A stretch of DNA of 64,000 nt from Actinomucor elegans (taxonomy: Eukaryota; Mucoromycota; Mucoromycetes; Mucorales; Mucoraceae), in the NCBI GenBank assembly GCA_026027325.1, contig JAMSLZ010000014.1:434001-498000 (forward strand). The letters run 5' to 3'. The notes beneath the pieces were generated by a model that worked only from the letters and a program-made list of their open reading frames with translations, did no database searches and was not told the origin of the DNA. Positions 59,791 through 64,000 of the stretch are shown piece by piece. Within the stretch, counting starts at the first letter, position 1. Every line of letters starts with the position of its first letter. The position numbers and the translations under genes were made by a program.

Positions 59791-60922
59791 CTTTAGTTCT
59801 GATCCACTGTAAATGTATGTAATCTACAGTACACCCTTAGAATTAAATATATACATTGTATTATATCCTAAAAAAAAGTTTACAAGTGAAGTACCCCATT
59901 CTAGACATGCAGAGATATTTGAAATGGGGTAGTTTCAAGAAAACCCCAGGTATTCCTTTAAGTCCAAGTTTTCACTCATTTCTTATTTTACAAGGCATTA
60001 AAATGACTTTTCGGGGGGTATAGGTTTAATATAACGGAAGGTATACCATAATAATAATACCTTTTTCACACTTTTTAAATATAAGCTTTTCGAGTCGATT
60101 GTATTTCCAAAAATTACAAAGGATCGCTTTTTATCAAAGCTACTTCAATAAATTAAAAGCACCAGCATTGAAAGAAATTAGAGTCATTCAAAGTACCACT
60201 AAATTCTACGCAAATTTTGTCGTGGTACTCTTTGCATACCAACAATGCTTTGTCAATTCTATGTGGTAGAATCGAAGCTTAAGTTGGGGACTACCGGTAT
60301 CCGATAAAGATTGAGATAATCTAATGGAGGAAGAGGTAGAAAACCTTTGTAATATATTTTAGATGAATATTTTACAACATAATTTTATTATTTACATTTT
60401 GAAGTATGTTTTAAGATTTTGTTGTCTTTTTTTTTTCTTCGAAATAAACCAAACATCTACTTTTTATAATATGAAAAAGACACCTATTTTTACCAACAAA
60501 TCAAAAACAATATGAGTAGCAGCTATAAATTACAGTCTCTCGAGTTACAATAGAAGCATCTCAAGATTATAATAACGCACACCTTCTACTTTGCTTTGAA
60601 TAATTTTATTGCATCGCCCATTTGCTTATGATTACTTTTACTTCAGAGAAGAGTGAATCTTTCAATATAGTGCAGTATTTTTTTATCAGACTCTGTATTG
60701 AAGCAATATGACCGCTATAGAGATGGAAAAAATAGGTGAAATTCAATTAGAAGTTTCAACACCTGACTTGGTCAACTTTTTTTTGAAAACAGAATTCAGA
60801 AAATAGCAAACTGTTGTTTCATGCTTTTCATCTCAGATCGTGCTACCATCAAGTCATGTTCATTTACAAAGTTTATTAAGTTAGATATAATACAAAAAAA
60901 AAGAATTCTATTTGATACAAGA

Positions 60923-62170
60923 CTAAATAATTCTAAGAGAGAAAGGATGTTCTACAACACCGTATTGGATATCCATAATGGCATCATTGATTCTCTTGGT
61001 TAAAGGTCCAGCCTCAGAATCAGGCTCAGATGGATCAAGAGGAATATGAATGTCTCGTCCCTTGTAACCAATACATTTGATAGGGCTAACAATACATGCT
61101 GTACCAGCGCCAAACATTTCAATGACGCGGTCCTCTTCCACAGCCTTCAAAATCTCTGCCATGGTAATTTTGTCTTCACGAACATGAATACCAGTTTCTG
61201 CTTCCCAAGATTTGACCAACTTCAAGATACTATCGCGGGTAACACCAGGCAAGATTAAACCATTCAAAGCAGGGGTGACCAATTCACAACGACCTGTATC
61301 TGCATTTTTCCAAAGCATGAAAAAATTCATAGTACCAGCTTCGGTTACTTGATCATCTTCACCAAACAACCACAGGTTTTGCTGGTAGCCTTGTTCCGCA
61401 GCGACAGATTGAGGATGTACACAAGGAGCATAATTACCACCGACTTTGCAATCACCAGTACCATTAGGCCAAGCGCGGATATAGTCTGTAGAAGCCAATA
61501 AGCTGACAGCTCTGAAACCTGTAGAAAAGTATGGACCAACAGGACTGGCAATGACAAACAAAAGGGCTTTATCAGGAGCTCGAACACCAAGAGCAGATTG
61601 AGTACCAATGATAGTAGGGCGTAAGTAAAGAGAATAGCCACGCTTGGAAGGAATCCAGCGGTCCTCAATACGAAGGAACTCGGTAATGACTTTGATAAAC
61701 TCTTCAGGCTCAAAAGTCTATATAGTAGAATTAGCATATTAAAAAAAATGGCTGGTGTTATGCATGTATCACTTACAGGCATGCCCAAACGAGCAGATGA
61801 TCGGTTTAATCTAGCCATGTTCATATCAGGGCGGAAAAGTCTGACATGACCTTCAGTATCTTTGTAAGCTTTCATCCCTTCAAAGCACTAAGCGCATATT
61901 TGTGAGTAACCAAGACCTGCTAATGCAATTCAAATTTACCTCGAAACCATAATGTAAAACGACGGCACTTGGCTCCAGCTCGAGCTTTCCATAAGGTTTG
62001 ATCAACGGATTGCCCCATCCATTTTCTGCATCCCATTCAATAGTAACCATATGATCGGTAAAATGCTTGCCAAAAACCAACTCATTTTCAGGCATCAAGG
62101 GCTTTATTTCCTTGTTGAGTTGGATTTCAAGCTTTTGTGCGTCAAATGTTTGAAAGGCTGGTCCGATCAT
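60923..62170 (-). CDS. BAT1: Branched-chain amino acid aminotransferase
   Basis: PLP enzyme interconverting Leu/Ile/Val and their 2-oxo acids. Three exons (minus): 62170-61940, 61887-61777, 61717-60923; 378 aa from ATG 62170. Family blocks: [27 protein letters not shown] then [10 protein letters not shown] across the first intron, [34 protein letters not shown], the PLP-lysine block [63 protein letters not shown]. The frame is open above the ATG but has no ATG of its own. A candidate upstream exon (MIRFILSW, ATG at 62345) could splice to 62187 in phase and give a mitochondrial presequence. Thus cytosolic versus mitochondrial form is open. Confidence 0.93.
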
Positions 62171-64000
62171 AATAAAACTAGATGGAACTGACAGGATGTT
62201 GATTAATAGCAGAAAGGGAAAAAATCTAAACAAAGATCAAATTTATAGGACTAAAGAATAAAACCTCAATTCCCGGAAACCAATTATATCAATGAGTTCA
62301 GATACTGTTTTAAGATATACCCCAAGATAGAATGAATCGAATCATAGCTCAAAGATTTCAATACAATTGGAAACCTGTATATATTTTGGAATATTTATTG
62401 AGCATGATTATATAGGATTCCTAGATTATATTATGCGATTAAAGTGTGTATTTGTACATGTTCCTAATGCTTATCTACACAAATGCTATACAATGCATTA
62501 TGGATAAATGTAAAAGCCTATCGTATCTTGAAATACCCGATAATTTATCGGTTTTGAAAAGCCGCACTTGATTCTGTAGATAATATCAGAATCATTTGGG
62601 TAAGTTTAAAGTTTGGCTGGAATAATAGAAAGCTCGATTCCAAAGTGATATCTTCAAAAATCAGTTTTGTAATGCTACATAACAATTTTTGAACATCGTC
62701 GTTGCACTCCTTGTCCTTCGTACTCCATAAGGATCGTTTTTGTTTGCCTATAAAATAGTCCAAGACCACCACTAGCTGCTTTGGTTGTTCAACAATGTAA
62801 CGTTCGATTCTATGAGGGTCCAAGATGTAAAACGATTTAGCCCATTGTTTACAAGGCTGTTCTTTCGTGTACGGAAACTAACAGCTTTATCTCAAATCAT
62901 CAACGGCACCTGGACTTATGAATTAGATACCAAACACAACAACCATTGGTAATGCCCATGTTTCTTATCGACTGCAAGGCAGAATTCAATGATTCTTTAA
63001 ATAAACTTGATATCAGTGATGTCTTAAACTTCAATTAGAATAAGAGTGAGGTAGAGGAGGCATTAAATGGGAAAACGATATGTTAGCGTGATATCCACTT
63101 ACGATAATATTAGTAGTTATCTAGATCTACAAGCCTCTTGATGTCGAGTTCAGCTTATTTAGCACCTGTACCTAATATCTCCCAGTGACGCTGCTTATAT
63201 TGACAATGCCAAATAAATCTACCTGTTGTCGTTCAGGTTCAATTGGCTCCACATCAGTAATCTCATTAATAATATTGAATCAGTGTATATGGCCAGATGA
63301 TTCTATCGTTGTCAGACATATGACTTATCAATTCTGATAGTCAACTTCTAAACTTTTTCATATGGCTTTTCAGGCATGCCCTGCCAGCCAAGTGCCCAAG
63401 GCTGTCTGTAGTAGAATAACACCATCGTTTAGTTACACCAGTTAACAATATAAAGGTTTGTCTTCTTGTTCCCTCAGTGCGACAACTTGAGGACGTATCA
63501 ATAAAACCGAAATTCCCTACAAAAAAAAAGGCGTATTTTTTTTAGTATTTTTGTACCCTTCGACTTCATTTTTTTTTTTAACTTATAATATATTTACTGA
63601 TTAATAACTTTCATATATTATATATTTATATTGGAATGAATGGGTAACTTTAATCACTTTCAAAAGAAACAAAAGCAAATATTGTGAAAAGTCAAAGAAA
63701 AGACTAATTTTCTATTGCGCTTGAGATATAAATTAAATAACACGATTGCATGATGTTTGAAGACTTAGCTCATATCATATCATTTTACTGTTGATACAGT
63801 CAAGATACTGGATTATATGTAGATTATATTGCGAAAAACATCATATTGCTTATTATCCAATCAAATACATTATGAAAAATGAAATGTTCACCCAGTGAAT
63901 GCAAATGTACACACAATTAAAAGTCTTGTCGTTACTAAAAATCGGCAAAAAAAAGGCTCGATCCGCTAACTTGCAGTAAAAAAAAATCAATATAACTAAA
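62171..64000. other. Gene-poor right end with possible transposon relic
   Basis: Promoter of the aminotransferase gene at the left. An open minus-strand frame at 62879-62545 (about 110 codons, no good ATG) and a short plus-strand piece at 62821-62957 that looks like a FAR1-type zinc-finger remnant (VRKL...GTWTYELDTKHNNHW). The rest is AT-rich without recognisable genes. Confidence 0.4.

Larger units (their letters stand above)
59006..60922. other. Gene-free spacer with repeat copies
   Basis: AT-rich, 1.9 kb between convergent 3' ends. Three repeat copies (59360-59435, 59541-59610, 59704-59790). A piece near 60208-60250 resembles 11293-11335. No coding frame. Confidence 0.5.

Overview
This is a eukaryotic nuclear window from a fungus, most likely a mucoralean (Mucoromycota); the placement is inference. 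Support comes from intron-dense genes, with introns of about 48-60 nt carrying GTAAGT-like donors and CTAAC/CTAAT branch sites. It also comes from very AT-rich spacers with A/T homopolymers and from the gene set: a GPI-type chitin deacetylase, Rab3GAP1, PanB, a class II HDAC and Hut1. I built exon models by hand, checking reading phase across every junction; all spliced models below close in frame.

Layout. 1-4.6 kb: Cdc20 (minus, runs off the left edge), head to head with an AFG2/SPATA5-like AAA ATPase, then a small polytopic membrane protein. 4.6-10.6 kb: Hut1-type nucleotide-sugar transporter (minus), Rab3GAP1 (plus), small unknown protein. 11.8-14 kb: dolichol-phosphate mannosyltransferase, convergent with an unknown polytopic membrane protein (17 bases between stop codons). 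15.5-18.3 kb: a nuclear-type PP2C phosphatase with an N-terminal winged-helix-like domain. 20.5-27 kb: Cue1-like ERAD factor, Pumilio protein, Nup42-like FG nucleoporin. 27.7-29.2 kb: single-pass sensor-like protein. 31.5-36.5 kb: UDP-GlcNAc pyrophosphorylase, mitochondrial IF3, PanB. 39.9-43.5 kb: Dre2 and a class II histone deacetylase with AT-hook and Tudor-like N-terminus. 47.3-52.1 kb: Adp1-like ABC transporter and DGAT2. 56.9-62.2 kb: chitin deacetylase and branched-chain aminotransferase. Spacers of 1-5 kb separate these blocks.

The genes are not a cluster of one pathway, but themes recur. Cell wall and glycosylation: UDP-GlcNAc pyrophosphorylase (chitin precursor), chitin deacetylase (chitosan), Dpm1, Hut1. 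ER and lipid: Cue1, DGAT2, Adp1. mRNA and nuclear export: Pumilio, Nup42. Mitochondrial metabolism: IF3, PanB, branched-chain aminotransferase; the last two both connect to 2-oxoisovalerate.

The most novel-looking signals are: (1) a family of short (about 75 bp) dispersed repeats found only in spacers, at least a dozen copies in both orientations, matching no element I know; (2) the winged-helix/PP2C fusion; (3) the AT-hook/Tudor/HDAC architecture with a 9-nt microexon; (4) an AAA ATPase whose two Walker B motifs both lack the catalytic glutamate; (5) a Cdc20 with a divergent C-box; (6) a perfect Pumilio site in the Pumilio gene's own 3' region.
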